A stretch of DNA of 64,000 bases, from the NCBI GenBank assembly GCA_045113315.1, contig JBGUIX010000001.1:62001-126000 (forward strand). Reading direction: 5' to 3'. Shown here piece by piece: positions 36,301 through 43,483 of the stretch. A program made the position numbers and the translations under genes. Position 1 is the first letter of the stretch. Each line of letters starts with the position of its first letter. Below the pieces are notes generated by a model. It worked only from the letters and a program-made list of their open reading frames with translations. It searched no databases and was not told the origin of the DNA. This DNA comes from RUG13091 sp045113315. Lineage in GTDB: Bacteria > Bacillota_I > Bacilli_A > RFN20 > CAG-826.

Positions 36301-36688
36301 CTTTGTCGCCGATTTCTTAGGTGCATTTACCTGTGATGAAAGAGGATTAACTGAACCAGTATTTAAAGAAGGCTGGTCCTGGACAATATTAAAAGGCAAA
36401 TATGAATCTTTAACTCCTGAGGAGCAATTAGAATTAACGAAATACACAGCGAATGAATTTGGTAATGACGAAGCTAAATGTGTCGCTAGATACGACTATA
36501 TTGTTAAGAAATATGGTGTTAGCAAATATCCAAACTGGATGAATAGAGCGATATCTCCAAACGCTAATGTAATGTTGTTTAAAAAAGAGACGAATATGAT
36601 TTTTATTTTCATTGTCACCAGTTCATTATTAGCATTATCAATCGGTTCATTCATATTCTTCTATAAGAGAAAGAAGAAATATAATTAA
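33308..36688 (+). CDS. Large secreted, membrane-anchored endonuclease I with multiple Ig-like domains
   Basis: About 1126 residues. Signal peptide MKRKTILNGIITISAATFMVVAGVTAF; an EndA-type nuclease domain (about 110-390) with KEHVWSQSHGF and GSDLHHLIAGAQYGNETLHNN; an Ig-like domain as in the neighbour (MEITKQPNKTVYYDDETFESTG); two BIG2 domains (VTLDNDEMTFRVGD..., IRLNKTSLVLNKGD...) separated by and followed by two modules of a similar unknown type; a C-terminal membrane helix (FIFIVTSSLLALSIGSFIFFY) and RKKKYN tail. The ATG at 33308 follows GAGG; a GTG at 33299 overlaps that site and is rejected. It is a tandem paralogue of the preceding nuclease. Confidence 0.9.
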   Translation: MKRKTILNGIITISAATFMVVAGVTAFNKKNEADIAEAGEFPSTPFPTEINLNDCDEDEIISYYSPLSEKTPAQLSGQNLLKNLKALIRSNVSYFKYDNVDEVYVITDRDWKNSKKEDISGYDSATNKIIDFDHVEEAKNNPYVKILYNDYALQPTTRYKGDGDVQGSETHKTFDKEHVWSQSHGFKKSTKSGEQNLIGAGSDLHHLIAGAQYGNETLHNNYSYGFVKNLNWDESSVPAVEKKNKRGTPLFTHSEDQEPKNVFEPQDCDKGDIARALLYMAAAYNNLDGSTPTPGDPALELKNYLISENSSGFSSEKIANGYYGALEDILAWHYMDPVDEYEIHRNNLIFKNYQGNRNPFIDYPEWVDYIWGRAVYNPTTKKITHENPSGYVDLDYDAINDYRENKKAITKMEITKQPNKTVYYDDETFESTGMEVIVTYDDLTTKNVTDLVSIEVDLTTVGTQTVTVKYKKEVATTTVTVLERTDPVSSVTLDNDEMTFRVGDIAFLTPTILPRSAANKNIIWSSSDNSVVTVEDGKLTGAGEGTAVVTATSESDSTIYDTCNITISGIRYDLSETTYELIQSNDQIDTERKIIVASMANELLMNEQTTNNRQGYEMFRNSENKTIDVSDEYATFTLEPGSIEGTYAFKDNVSGEYLYADGDGANINHLKSQSEIDEYASFSINITTDEESGITNTIIMGNGSNSNKYMAFTTPKTFSCYSAVQTGARAIGLYQQIEREGGVDISVTDIRLNKTSLVLNKGDTETLTAKILPADADNTAFDWVSTAPDVATINEEGLITAISVGDTTIKAVADDGGVTGECHLRVNSKSTGTAYYERITSSSDLTSGQYVIAANVNEAYYALPNSLTISNGKISSASSVTVSENKISTANAENYVVNLTVTNNTVSISNGTHLLGYNSGTNLKLDGEVTTWNLVANVTKGTFALYVVETVDNKTNDRYIRYRSDSQVFGAYSALTAAYYNLELFKYTEGEGDYVVDNFVADFLGAFTCDERGLTEPVFKEGWSWTILKGKYESLTPEEQLELTKYTANEFGNDEAKCVARYDYIVKKYGVSKYPNWMNRAISPNANVMLFKKETNMIFIFIVTSSLLALSIGSFIFFYKRKKKYN

Positions 36689-36702
36689 TTTATTTATAAA
36701 TT

Positions 36703-36729
36703 AAAAGACCACAGCGATGTGGTCTTTAT
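36703..36729. terminator. Bidirectional terminator
   Basis: AAAGACCACA and TGTGGTCTTT pair perfectly around a GCGA tetraloop, between convergent nuclease and peptidase genes. Confidence 0.92.
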
Positions 36730-36748
36730 TATCCTTATTATATTTATA

Positions 36749-38077
36749 TTAATCAGCAAGTGAACCCATTGGATCCCAAGGTTTAAGTTCAATTGGTTGC
36801 TTGTTATAAGCTTTTAATTCATCTTCTGATAAATATTTCTTATTCACTACTGCTTGATAGACAAATTGGTCAAACCAACTAGCGGACATGTAATAATATC
36901 CATCTTTTCCGTTAGCGGTACCCCAGGAATTTTCAATCTTCCATTTTGTGGGTTTGCCGTTTTTTAAGGCAACACCGGTGATACACATCGCATGGTTCAT
37001 CGCACTTGCTCTATAATCTAAGGATTCGCCTTTATCCATTTTAAAACCTAAGCCAAATGGGGTTTCATAATCGAATAAGCGATCATCCCAGAAGCCATTT
37101 TCTCTATCTCCTAAGAAAGAGACATCACTACCAAACCAAACGATCTCACCATCTTTAAGTTGTTTGATGATAAGTTCTTTTAATCTTTTCATTTCTAGAT
37201 TTAAGTGAGTAACAACTTTACCACCGACAACATTGCCTAAATATTTAACAGTATAAGATTTATTAAAAGCTTTTTCTTTGGTTGGAGCGTTAATAATAGA
37301 AACATAATTATCTAACTTATTTCCGATATATTTTTCCTTAAAGGAAAGAGGAGTTAAATTACTAACACGATGATATTTACCATCTTTATCAGTGTATTCA
37401 AATTCAAAGCTCTCTGGTGGCACACCATAAGCATCAATTAATAAGAAATAGATTTTCTTTAAAACTTGTTTTTTAGCTCTATTAACCGCTTCAATACCTT
37501 TCTTATTAAATAAGTCTTTAGCTTCACTAGCGAACTTTCTAATATTGAAATTAATTAAAGAGGCGGTGTCTCTAGTGGCAGAGCTGGTGCATGTTTCTGG
37601 GAAGGCATGTTTTGGACATAAACCATATTTATTAACGACGTTAACAAACATATCCCATTGTCCACCATCACCGATACCATTTTGTAATAAATAAGTTAAT
37701 GTTCTATCATCATGATCTTTACTCACTAATTCAATAACTGCTTCTAATAAGAAATTACATTTTTCTAAGCGATCATAAAAAGCGATATAGCTTTGTGATA
37801 ATTCAAATGATTCGATATTTAAATCTTTAGCGATCTTTTCTCTTAAGAAATTAGTAGCGGCAAAAATCCAACATCTACCAGATTGTTTTTGATTAGCGGC
37901 GCTTAATGTTTTAATGTTGATATCAAAATCAAAATTGACATCGCTAATTTCATCTTGAGAGCGAACAACTGTGGAAACAGGAGTCTTGCTCATCGCATGT
38001 CTTAAAATCGTATTAGTAGAATCTTTACTATATTCTTCTAAGTCTTTTTTGAGATTGTTTAATTTGATTTCATCCAT
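36749..38077 (-). CDS. pepC: Aminopeptidase C (bleomycin hydrolase family, C1B)
   Basis: 442 residues, usual size. Papain-like cysteine peptidase: QKQSGRCWIFAATNFLRE holds the catalytic Cys, DYRASAMNHAMCITG the His and KIENSWG the Asn. It trims amino acids from peptides in the cytosol as a hexamer. It is a single gene with AAGGAAG before the ATG; the terminators on both sides isolate it. Confidence 0.95.
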   Translation of the reverse strand: MDEIKLNNLKKDLEEYSKDSTNTILRHAMSKTPVSTVVRSQDEISDVNFDFDINIKTLSAANQKQSGRCWIFAATNFLREKIAKDLNIESFELSQSYIAFYDRLEKCNFLLEAVIELVSKDHDDRTLTYLLQNGIGDGGQWDMFVNVVNKYGLCPKHAFPETCTSSATRDTASLINFNIRKFASEAKDLFNKKGIEAVNRAKKQVLKKIYFLLIDAYGVPPESFEFEYTDKDGKYHRVSNLTPLSFKEKYIGNKLDNYVSIINAPTKEKAFNKSYTVKYLGNVVGGKVVTHLNLEMKRLKELIIKQLKDGEIVWFGSDVSFLGDRENGFWDDRLFDYETPFGLGFKMDKGESLDYRASAMNHAMCITGVALKNGKPTKWKIENSWGTANGKDGYYYMSASWFDQFVYQAVVNKKYLSEDELKAYNKQPIELKPWDPMGSLAD

Positions 38078-38148
38078 ATTTAATACTTCCTTTATTTCTA
38101 AAATATTAAATCATATTTTTTATTATTTGTTTATCAAAACGATAATAA

Positions 38149-38173
38149 AAACCACGCATTTTCCGCGTGGTTT
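38149..38173 (-). terminator. Terminator after the 144-residue membrane protein gene
   Basis: AAACCACGC and GCGTGGTTT pair perfectly (9 bp), with TTTTTATT following on the minus strand. Confidence 0.9.
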
Positions 38174-38189
38174 ATAAATTTAATAGGAA

Positions 38190-38624
38190 TTATTCGGATT
38201 TTTCTTCTTTAGCAGGAGCCACTTCCACATCGATAATTTCCGCTTCTTTAGCTTCTTCTTTTTCTTCTTCCGCTTCGAGCTGTGCTAATCTTTGGGCACG
38301 TCTGACATTCTTTTCATATTCTCTATCAACTTTGTTGGAATATAGTAACAAGACAACGACAGCGGCTAAAGAGGCAATGGCTAAGATGATTAATCCCCAA
38401 CCGAGGAAATCTAATCCGAACTTTTTAGCAAAGTCGAGATTCACTTTTACTAAGCCTTCGTTCGTCACTTTAATTGGTAAGTTCTCTGCAACTAAGCCAA
38501 GAACGATATAAGTGATACCCCAAATACCCACGAGGCAACATAATGTATACCAAACTAATTCAAATGGGTGTAAAGGTAATTTCTTTTTATTATTCCTTTT
38601 GCTTGGATCTTTAATTTTACTCAT
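38190..38624 (-). CDS. Small membrane protein of unknown function with acidic coiled tail
   Basis: 144 residues, family not recognised. A basic N-terminus (PSKRNNKKK) precedes two membrane helices, at about 22-45 (ELVWYTLCCLVGIWGITYIVLGLV) and 72-95 (FLGWGLIILAIASLAAVVVLLLY). The rest is a charged helix turning very acidic (EAEEEKEEAKEAEIIDVEVAPAKEEKSE). It lies 18 bases downstream of another unknown gene and shares an operon with it and a HAD phosphatase. AAAGGAG precedes the ATG. Confidence 0.75.
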   Translation of the reverse strand: MSKIKDPSKRNNKKKLPLHPFELVWYTLCCLVGIWGITYIVLGLVAENLPIKVTNEGLVKVNLDFAKKFGLDFLGWGLIILAIASLAAVVVLLLYSNKVDREYEKNVRRAQRLAQLEAEEEKEEAKEAEIIDVEVAPAKEEKSE

Positions 38625-38642
38625 GAGTATTTCTCCTTTTTA

Positions 38643-39488
38643 TTAAGCTTGTGGTTCTGGTTTTTTATTAGATAATTCCACCATTTGTTTAAAGAGAGCT
38701 TCATAACAAGCTTTCCATTGTGGCTCAACTTTGGCCACATATTCATTTAAACGTTTATTTAAATCATCAAAAATATCTTTGAAAGATCTATCGTTTCTTC
38801 TATCTCTTCTACCTTCGGTATTTTCGATAACTTCGTTAACGAAATCTAATAAATCTAAGGTTTCGTTATCTGTGCAGTGAGCATGAGCACGAGAGAATCT
38901 TAACATAGAGGCCATTTTAGAAATTTCATTTTGAACGATGAAATTAGATTGTGGGGTTGGTTGGCCATTGCTTTCACCCATCACCTTTTGGAATTCACCA
39001 AATGATTTTTGGAAATCTCTCATCACTAACATAGCGATAATGCTTCTGGTCATTCTTTCGTCTAAAACGATTAATTTGACCATATCTTCATCGGTTTCAT
39101 TTTTGCCTCTAGCGTAGTTCATATATCCATAAAGGATATCTCTTACTGATTCTTGTAAACCAACGACTTCGTCAAATAATTTGACATGTTGAGTGTGGTC
39201 CACTCTCACTTTGCCATCTTCAGTAATCTTGATGATTGTGCTATCTGGGCTATAGAAATCATTTATGAATTCTTCTAATTTTTCTTTGATTTTATCGCCT
39301 TGTTCTTTGTTGTTTTCTAAGAAATTACCTAAAGCGCTACCTTTTTCTAAACCTTTGGTTAAGACATTTTTTCTGGCTTCATATAATTCCTTAGAATGTT
39401 CTCTATCAATCGCATATTCAAGAGTGTCTCTTAAATTTAATAAGTAGTGATAGATATTAAAGATGTATTGATTTGTTCCGTTTAACAT
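38643..39488 (-). CDS. Helical protein of unknown function
   Basis: 281 residues, not recognised. No signal peptide or membrane segment; mostly amphipathic helix with many charged residues, for example KGLEKGSALGNFLENNKEQGDKIKEKLEEF and NEVIENTEGRRDRRNDRSFKDIFDDLNKRLNEYV. It is a cytosolic protein, possibly a scaffold or subunit. It is 2 bases after the HAD gene and followed by the small membrane protein, so the three probably act together; nothing in the sequence shows how. AGGAG precedes the ATG. Confidence 0.75.
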   Translation of the reverse strand: MLNGTNQYIFNIYHYLLNLRDTLEYAIDREHSKELYEARKNVLTKGLEKGSALGNFLENNKEQGDKIKEKLEEFINDFYSPDSTIIKITEDGKVRVDHTQHVKLFDEVVGLQESVRDILYGYMNYARGKNETDEDMVKLIVLDERMTRSIIAMLVMRDFQKSFGEFQKVMGESNGQPTPQSNFIVQNEISKMASMLRFSRAHAHCTDNETLDLLDFVNEVIENTEGRRDRRNDRSFKDIFDDLNKRLNEYVAKVEPQWKACYEALFKQMVELSNKKPEPQA

Positions 39489-39490
39489 AG

Positions 39491-40336
39491 TTATTTTTCT
39501 CCTTTCAATACAAGCTTGTCTAACTTATAGACACGTGTGACTATATGTTTTGCGTATTTCTTCACACTCGGATAGGAATGCGCCATACAATAACTGTTTT
39601 CATGAAATTTTTGAAACATTGCAATGTCATTACCACTATCGCCGATGACATAAACATCTTCTTTAGCGATATTTAAGGCTTTGCAATATTCCTCAACACC
39701 TTCACCTTTATTGCAACCTTTTGGGGTTAACTCATTAACGATGAGGCTCCATGATGATTCAATCTCGGGGTATTTTTCACGAAGTTCTTTATTGATTTCT
39801 TTGCTAAGAACTCCTTTCTTCTTACCAAATCCGAAGAAAGTCATCACTTTATAGACTTTACCATTTTCTAATAAATTTAGAAATAATTTATTATCGATTT
39901 CCACTCTTTCGCGGTATTTAAATTGGAATATTTGCCATAATTTATACATAAATAGCAAAAACCAACTTAATCTACCAGGATCATAAACCACACAAGGATG
40001 TCCTTCTGCGGTTAGCATAATTCCTCTCGGCTTATATTTCGCATCTACTTGATGGAAGATTTCGCTTAATTCTTTATTATTCATCCAAGTATGCTTAATG
40101 CATTTACCGTCCGCAAATATCTGAGAGGATGTACAAGGCATATAATCAAAAGGCCTTTGTATTTCTTTTTCTAGCTTTTGAACAAATTCTAAACTTCTAG
40201 AAGTAATTAGTACTACTCTATTACCCGCGTCTATCCAGCGTCTTAAAAAATGAACATTTCTTTTTGAAATGCATCTAGATAATCTACGTGGGTAGAATAA
40301 TGTACCATCTAAGTCGACCGCTAATAATTTAGGCAT
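39491..40336 (-). CDS. HAD-family phosphatase, Cof/IIB type
   Basis: 281 residues. Motif I is LLAVDLDGTLFYPRRL, motif II VVLITSR, motif III a Lys in NELTPKGCNKGEGV, and motif IV GDSGNDIAMF, as in Cof-like sugar-phosphate phosphatases. The substrate is unknown. It is the first gene of a three-gene unit with two unknown proteins. The ATG follows a TATAAT box by only 6 bases, so no ribosome site is possible if that promoter is used. Confidence 0.85.
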   Translation of the reverse strand: MPKLLAVDLDGTLFYPRRLSRCISKRNVHFLRRWIDAGNRVVLITSRSLEFVQKLEKEIQRPFDYMPCTSSQIFADGKCIKHTWMNNKELSEIFHQVDAKYKPRGIMLTAEGHPCVVYDPGRLSWFLLFMYKLWQIFQFKYRERVEIDNKLFLNLLENGKVYKVMTFFGFGKKKGVLSKEINKELREKYPEIESSWSLIVNELTPKGCNKGEGVEEYCKALNIAKEDVYVIGDSGNDIAMFQKFHENSYCMAHSYPSVKKYAKHIVTRVYKLDKLVLKGEK

Positions 40337-40342
40337 AGCCTT

Positions 40343-40370
40343 ATTATACGCGCTTGTTCGCGCATGTAAA
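40343..40370 (-). promoter_or_regulatory. Promoter of the HAD/unknown operon, leaderless
   Basis: TTTACA (40365-40370), 16 bases, TATAAT (40343-40348) on the minus strand. The ATG starts 6 bases beyond the -10 box, at or next to the expected +1. Confidence 0.75.
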
Positions 40371-40399
40371 AGAAAAAGCGAACTCTAATGAGCTCGCTT
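40371..40399 (-). terminator. Terminator after hpf
   Basis: AAGCGAGCTC and GAGTTCGCTT pair (10 bp, one G-U) around ATTA, with TTTCTTTT following on the minus strand. Confidence 0.88.
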
Positions 40400-40416
40400 A
40401 TTAAATTTAAGATAAT

Positions 40417-40968
40417 TTATTTAATCGGATTCTCCGCTTGGATGACTCCATATCCGCCATCTCTTCTATTATAAACAACGGAAATTCGATCATCTTCTTT
40501 ATCTAAATATAAGAAGAAGTCATGACCTAATGCTTGCATACGAGTAATCGCTTCTTCAATATCCATCGCGGTTAAATAATAAGATTTAGCTCTAACCACA
40601 ACATCTTTTTCTTCGGGTTCTTTTTCCGCTTCGATATTTGCAAAATCGATAGCTTCGCCTAAAGACATTCTGTTGTTACTTCTATCCATACGAGTTTTAA
40701 TCTTTCTCATCTGACCTTCTAATCTATCAACAGCGATATCTAAAGCAGCATATAAATCTGGATTGGAGACTTCTGCACGTAGAGGCATTTGCGGTAAGAA
40801 AATTGTCACTTCAATCCTTTGTTCTAATTCATGCGCGCTACAAACAACGCGACATTCTACTTCATCATTAATGAGGAAGTATTTGTCCATCTTTTTAAGT
40901 TTCTTTTCGATGGCAGCCGAAATCCCTTCGGTGATCTTAATGTTTTTTCCGATAATTTGGTACTTCAT
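40417..40968 (-). CDS. hpf: Ribosome hibernation promoting factor, long form
   Basis: 183 residues, typical of the long HPF of Gram-positive bacteria: an N-terminal ribosome-binding domain (about 1-100, KYQIIGKNIKITEGISAAIEKKLKKMDKYF) and a C-terminal dimerisation domain (about 128-183, VVRAKSYYLTAMDIEEAITRMQALGHDFFLYLDKE). It forms inactive 100S ribosomes in stationary phase. A single gene with GGAGG before the ATG and its own terminator. Confidence 0.95.
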   Translation of the reverse strand: MKYQIIGKNIKITEGISAAIEKKLKKMDKYFLINDEVECRVVCSAHELEQRIEVTIFLPQMPLRAEVSNPDLYAALDIAVDRLEGQMRKIKTRMDRSNNRMSLGEAIDFANIEAEKEPEEKDVVVRAKSYYLTAMDIEEAITRMQALGHDFFLYLDKEDDRISVVYNRRDGGYGVIQAENPIK

Positions 40969-41077
40969 ATGTTATCCTCCCTTCCCAAATATAGAGAGCT
41001 ATATCATCACTTATATTATAAAAGAAAAAATCCCATTGTTCACTATGAACAACGAAATTTTGTCTCATTTTTAATTA

Positions 41078-42244
41078 TTATTTTAATAATTTCTTTATTT
41101 CTTCTACTTTATCTAATTTTTCCCATGGAAGATCTAAGTCAGGTCTACCTAAATGACCATAATTAGATAAGTCTTGATATTTGAAACTTGGTTTAGTTAA
41201 AGAGAAGTTTTTAATAATCATTCCAGGTCTACAATCAAATAACCTATAAATAATATCTAAAATCTTTTCGTCAGGGTATTTTGCAGTGTGATAAGTTTTA
41301 ATTCCAATCGATACTGGCTCAGCAACACCAATCGCATATGCTAATTGAACTTGTAATCTTTCAGCCACACCAGCGGCTACTAAATTTTTAGCAATATATC
41401 TCGCCATATAGGCAGCACTTCTATCGACTTTAGAAGGATCTTTTCCAGAGAAAGATCCACCACCATGTTCAGCGGTTCCCCCGTAAGTATCGACAATAAT
41501 TTTTCTTCCTGTTAAGCCTGTATCACCAGCCGGTCCACCGATAACAAATCGACCTGTTGGATTGATTAAATATTTGAAATCAGAGTTTAAACCGAATGAT
41601 TTAACGACTTTTTGCATGATATTTTGATGAATATATCTCTTGAACTCATCTAAATCGATTCCATCATCATGTTGAACTGACATAAGAACTGTATCCACTC
41701 TAATATGCTTTGGATCACTATAATCTATGGTCACTTGAGACTTCATATCCGGACGAGCATGTAAGAATTTTCCGCTCTTTCTTTGAGCGGTCGCTTCTCT
41801 TACTAATTTATGAGCCATCGAAATAGCTAAAGGCATATATCCTTTAGTCTCGTTTGTAGCATATCCAAACATAATTCCTTGGTCTCCAGCCCCTTGTTCT
41901 TCAGGAGATTTCTTGTCAACACCTTGATTAATGTCAGGACTTTGTTCTTTAACCTTCACTAAAACATTTACTGTGTGATAATCAGTTCCTAATTCTTGTC
42001 TATCATATCCAATATTTTTCAAAACATCTTTAACGATAGCTTTATAATCGGGTTTACATTTAGAGGTAATTTCTCCAGCGATGATAATGTCGTTATTCGT
42101 GGCAAACACTTCACAAGCGACATGTGATTTTGGATCTTCTTTTAAACAAGCGTCTAAAATAGCATCACTAATTTGATCGCACACTTTGTCTGGGTGACCT
42201 TCACTAACTGATTCACTAGTGAACAAAATTTTTCTTTCTTTCAT
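41078..42244 (-). CDS. metK: S-adenosylmethionine synthetase
   Basis: About 388 residues. Classic motifs: FTSESVSEGHPDKVCDQISDA, GAGDQGIMFGYA (ATP site), GGPAGDTGLTGRKIIVDTYGG and GGGSFSGKDPSKVDRSAAY (phosphate and K/Mg binding). It makes SAM from methionine and ATP. The ATG at 42242-42244 has AGGAAG 9 bases upstream; an ATG six bases earlier is too close to that site. The leader holds a SAM-type riboswitch and terminator. Confidence 0.97.
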   Translation of the reverse strand: MKERKILFTSESVSEGHPDKVCDQISDAILDACLKEDPKSHVACEVFATNNDIIIAGEITSKCKPDYKAIVKDVLKNIGYDRQELGTDYHTVNVLVKVKEQSPDINQGVDKKSPEEQGAGDQGIMFGYATNETKGYMPLAISMAHKLVREATAQRKSGKFLHARPDMKSQVTIDYSDPKHIRVDTVLMSVQHDDGIDLDEFKRYIHQNIMQKVVKSFGLNSDFKYLINPTGRFVIGGPAGDTGLTGRKIIVDTYGGTAEHGGGSFSGKDPSKVDRSAAYMARYIAKNLVAAGVAERLQVQLAYAIGVAEPVSIGIKTYHTAKYPDEKILDIIYRLFDCRPGMIIKNFSLTKPSFKYQDLSNYGHLGRPDLDLPWEKLDKVEEIKKLLK

Positions 42245-42261
42245 ATCCATTTACTTCCTAT

Positions 42262-42293
42262 AAAAAATGCCCTCCCATAAAATGGAAAGGCAT
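42262..42293 (-). terminator. Riboswitch-controlled terminator of metK
   Basis: ATGCCTTTCCAT and ATGGGAGGGCAT form a long stem with a TTT loop, then TTTTT, in the metK leader. AAAGG just upstream can pair with CCTTT of the left arm as an antiterminator (inference). Confidence 0.85.
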
Positions 42294-42304
42294 AATAATT
42301 CTTC

Positions 42305-42415
42305 CTTTACTCATCGTTCAAGGTTATGGGACCTTGCTAGAGAAGAGCACTTACTCACTTCTGAGAGTTGCTACTGTGATCTTGCATCTCTATTTCACAG
42401 TTCTTGATAAGCGTA
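42305..42415 (-). ncRNA. SAM-sensing riboswitch (SAM-I clan, divergent) in the metK leader
   Basis: Folded by hand on the minus strand: P1 GCTTATC/GATGAGT; P2 ACTGTG/CACAGT, preceded by the S-box-like CTTATCAAGA; P3 ACTC/GAGT; P4 CAAGGT/ACCTTG; and a 6-bp pseudoknot TAGAGA (P2 loop, 42387-42392) with TCTCTA (between P3 and P4, 42338-42343). This is the topology of SAM-I family aptamers, and the next gene is metK. The core bases differ from the common S-box consensus, so a SAM-I/IV-like variant is likely. A terminator follows directly. Confidence 0.75.
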
Positions 42416-42433
42416 TTTATTATAATAAAAAGA

Positions 42434-42462
42434 TATATAAAAAGATATAAGAATTTTGTAAA
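42434..42462 (-). promoter_or_regulatory. Probable metK promoter
   Basis: TTTACA (42457-42462), 17 bases, TATATA (42434-42439) on the minus strand, upstream of the riboswitch. Confidence 0.5.
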
Positions 42463-42485
42463 AAATAAAACTAGGTTTCCCTAGT
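42461..42485 (-). terminator. Terminator after the TSCPD gene
   Basis: ACTAGG-GAAA-CCTAGT, a GAAA tetraloop hairpin, followed by TTTATTTTTT on the minus strand. Confidence 0.9.
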
Positions 42486-42486
42486 C

Positions 42487-42741
42487 TTACATTCCTTTTA
42501 AACCAATTGCTAATTGATCTGGGCAACTGGTATCACCATATCTACTACCACGGCATTTAATGCCTTCAAGTTTTTTGATGACAGCATCAACTTTCATGCC
42601 TTCAATAAGACGGCATAAACCTTGAAGATTTCCCATGCAACCACCGATGACTTTAGCGTTAACGATAATATCATTATCATCAATTTCTAATATCATCTCT
42701 CTGGAGCAGACATTTTGAGGTTTGATATTAATAGTTCTCAT
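42487..42741 (-). CDS. TSCPD-domain protein
   Basis: 84 residues. It carries the TSCPD motif near the C-terminus (GDTSCPDQLAIGL) and conserved Cys in GGCMGNL and KCRGSRYG, as in the small TIGR03905-type proteins found alone in Firmicutes; the same domain ends some ribonucleotide reductases. The function is not established, but metal or DNA binding is possible. Its start overlaps the PduL stop by one base, so the two are translated together. Confidence 0.8.
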   Translation of the reverse strand: MRTINIKPQNVCSREMILEIDDNDIIVNAKVIGGCMGNLQGLCRLIEGMKVDAVIKKLEGIKCRGSRYGDTSCPDQLAIGLKGM

Positions 42742-43343
42742 TATTTAACTAATTTTCCGTAAACGGTTCCGCTAGCACAAGCAGCGTTACTTTCATCCGT
42801 ATCGATGTGAGCAGCTAAAGCGAAGTCTTCTCTCACTCTAACAACGACATCACCAAAGGTGAGGCTTCTTTCTGGAGTATTAAGTTCTAATTTCACAATG
42901 TCACCATTTTTAACGCCGAATTCTTCAGCATCCGCTGGTGTCATATGAATGTGTCTTTTAGCAACGATTACGCCTTCAGATAATTCTACTTCTCCACATG
43001 GGCCCACTAATTTACAAGCACCACTACCTTTTGTATCTCCACTTTCTCTAATTGGAGCGGCAATACCAATGCTTCTAGCGTCAGTCGCGGATAATTCTAC
43101 TTGGTCTGCCTTACGACATGGACCTAAGATGGAAACATTTTTTAAAACGGCTTCGATTTTTTGTCCTGTGGCTTTATCGGTTTTATAGCCGACAACATTA
43201 ACTCTTTGTTTACTGACAAATTGTCCAGGTTGAGAGAGCATCGCTCTCACTTCTAATTCAGCGCCTTTACCAAATAAAACTTCTAATGTTTCTTTTGTAA
43301 CATGGACGTGTCTAGCGCTTGTTTCTACTAAAATTTCTTTCAT
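42741..43343 (-). CDS. pduL: PduL-type phosphate acyltransferase (phosphotransacylase)
   Basis: 200 residues. PduL/EutD2-like fold made of two repeated beta-barrels: VETSARHVHVTKETL and VIVAKRHIHMTPADA carry the zinc-binding His pairs, with LSQPGQFVSKQRVNVVG and VRVREDFALAAHIDTDESNAA. It interconverts acetyl-CoA or propionyl-CoA and the acyl-phosphate, feeding ATP synthesis by acetate kinase (not in the window). There are no microcompartment genes nearby and no N-terminal targeting peptide, so a cytosolic housekeeping role is likely. Confidence 0.9.
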   Translation of the reverse strand: MKEILVETSARHVHVTKETLEVLFGKGAELEVRAMLSQPGQFVSKQRVNVVGYKTDKATGQKIEAVLKNVSILGPCRKADQVELSATDARSIGIAAPIRESGDTKGSGACKLVGPCGEVELSEGVIVAKRHIHMTPADAEEFGVKNGDIVKLELNTPERSLTFGDVVVRVREDFALAAHIDTDESNAACASGTVYGKLVK

Positions 43344-43483
43344 ATAAGTTACTTCCTTTATGCGTTTGTTATTGTATCAAACTCATTCATAAATGTGTAT
43401 AGAAACGCATTAAATATAAATAACAATTAAATTTCTATTGAAATTAAGTTACTTTTTAAACAAAATTATGAAGAGGAAAGAAA

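Noticed and set aside
43344..43483. Possible magnesium riboswitch before mgtE
   Set aside because: No M-box helices or terminator could be drawn in this 140-base gap.
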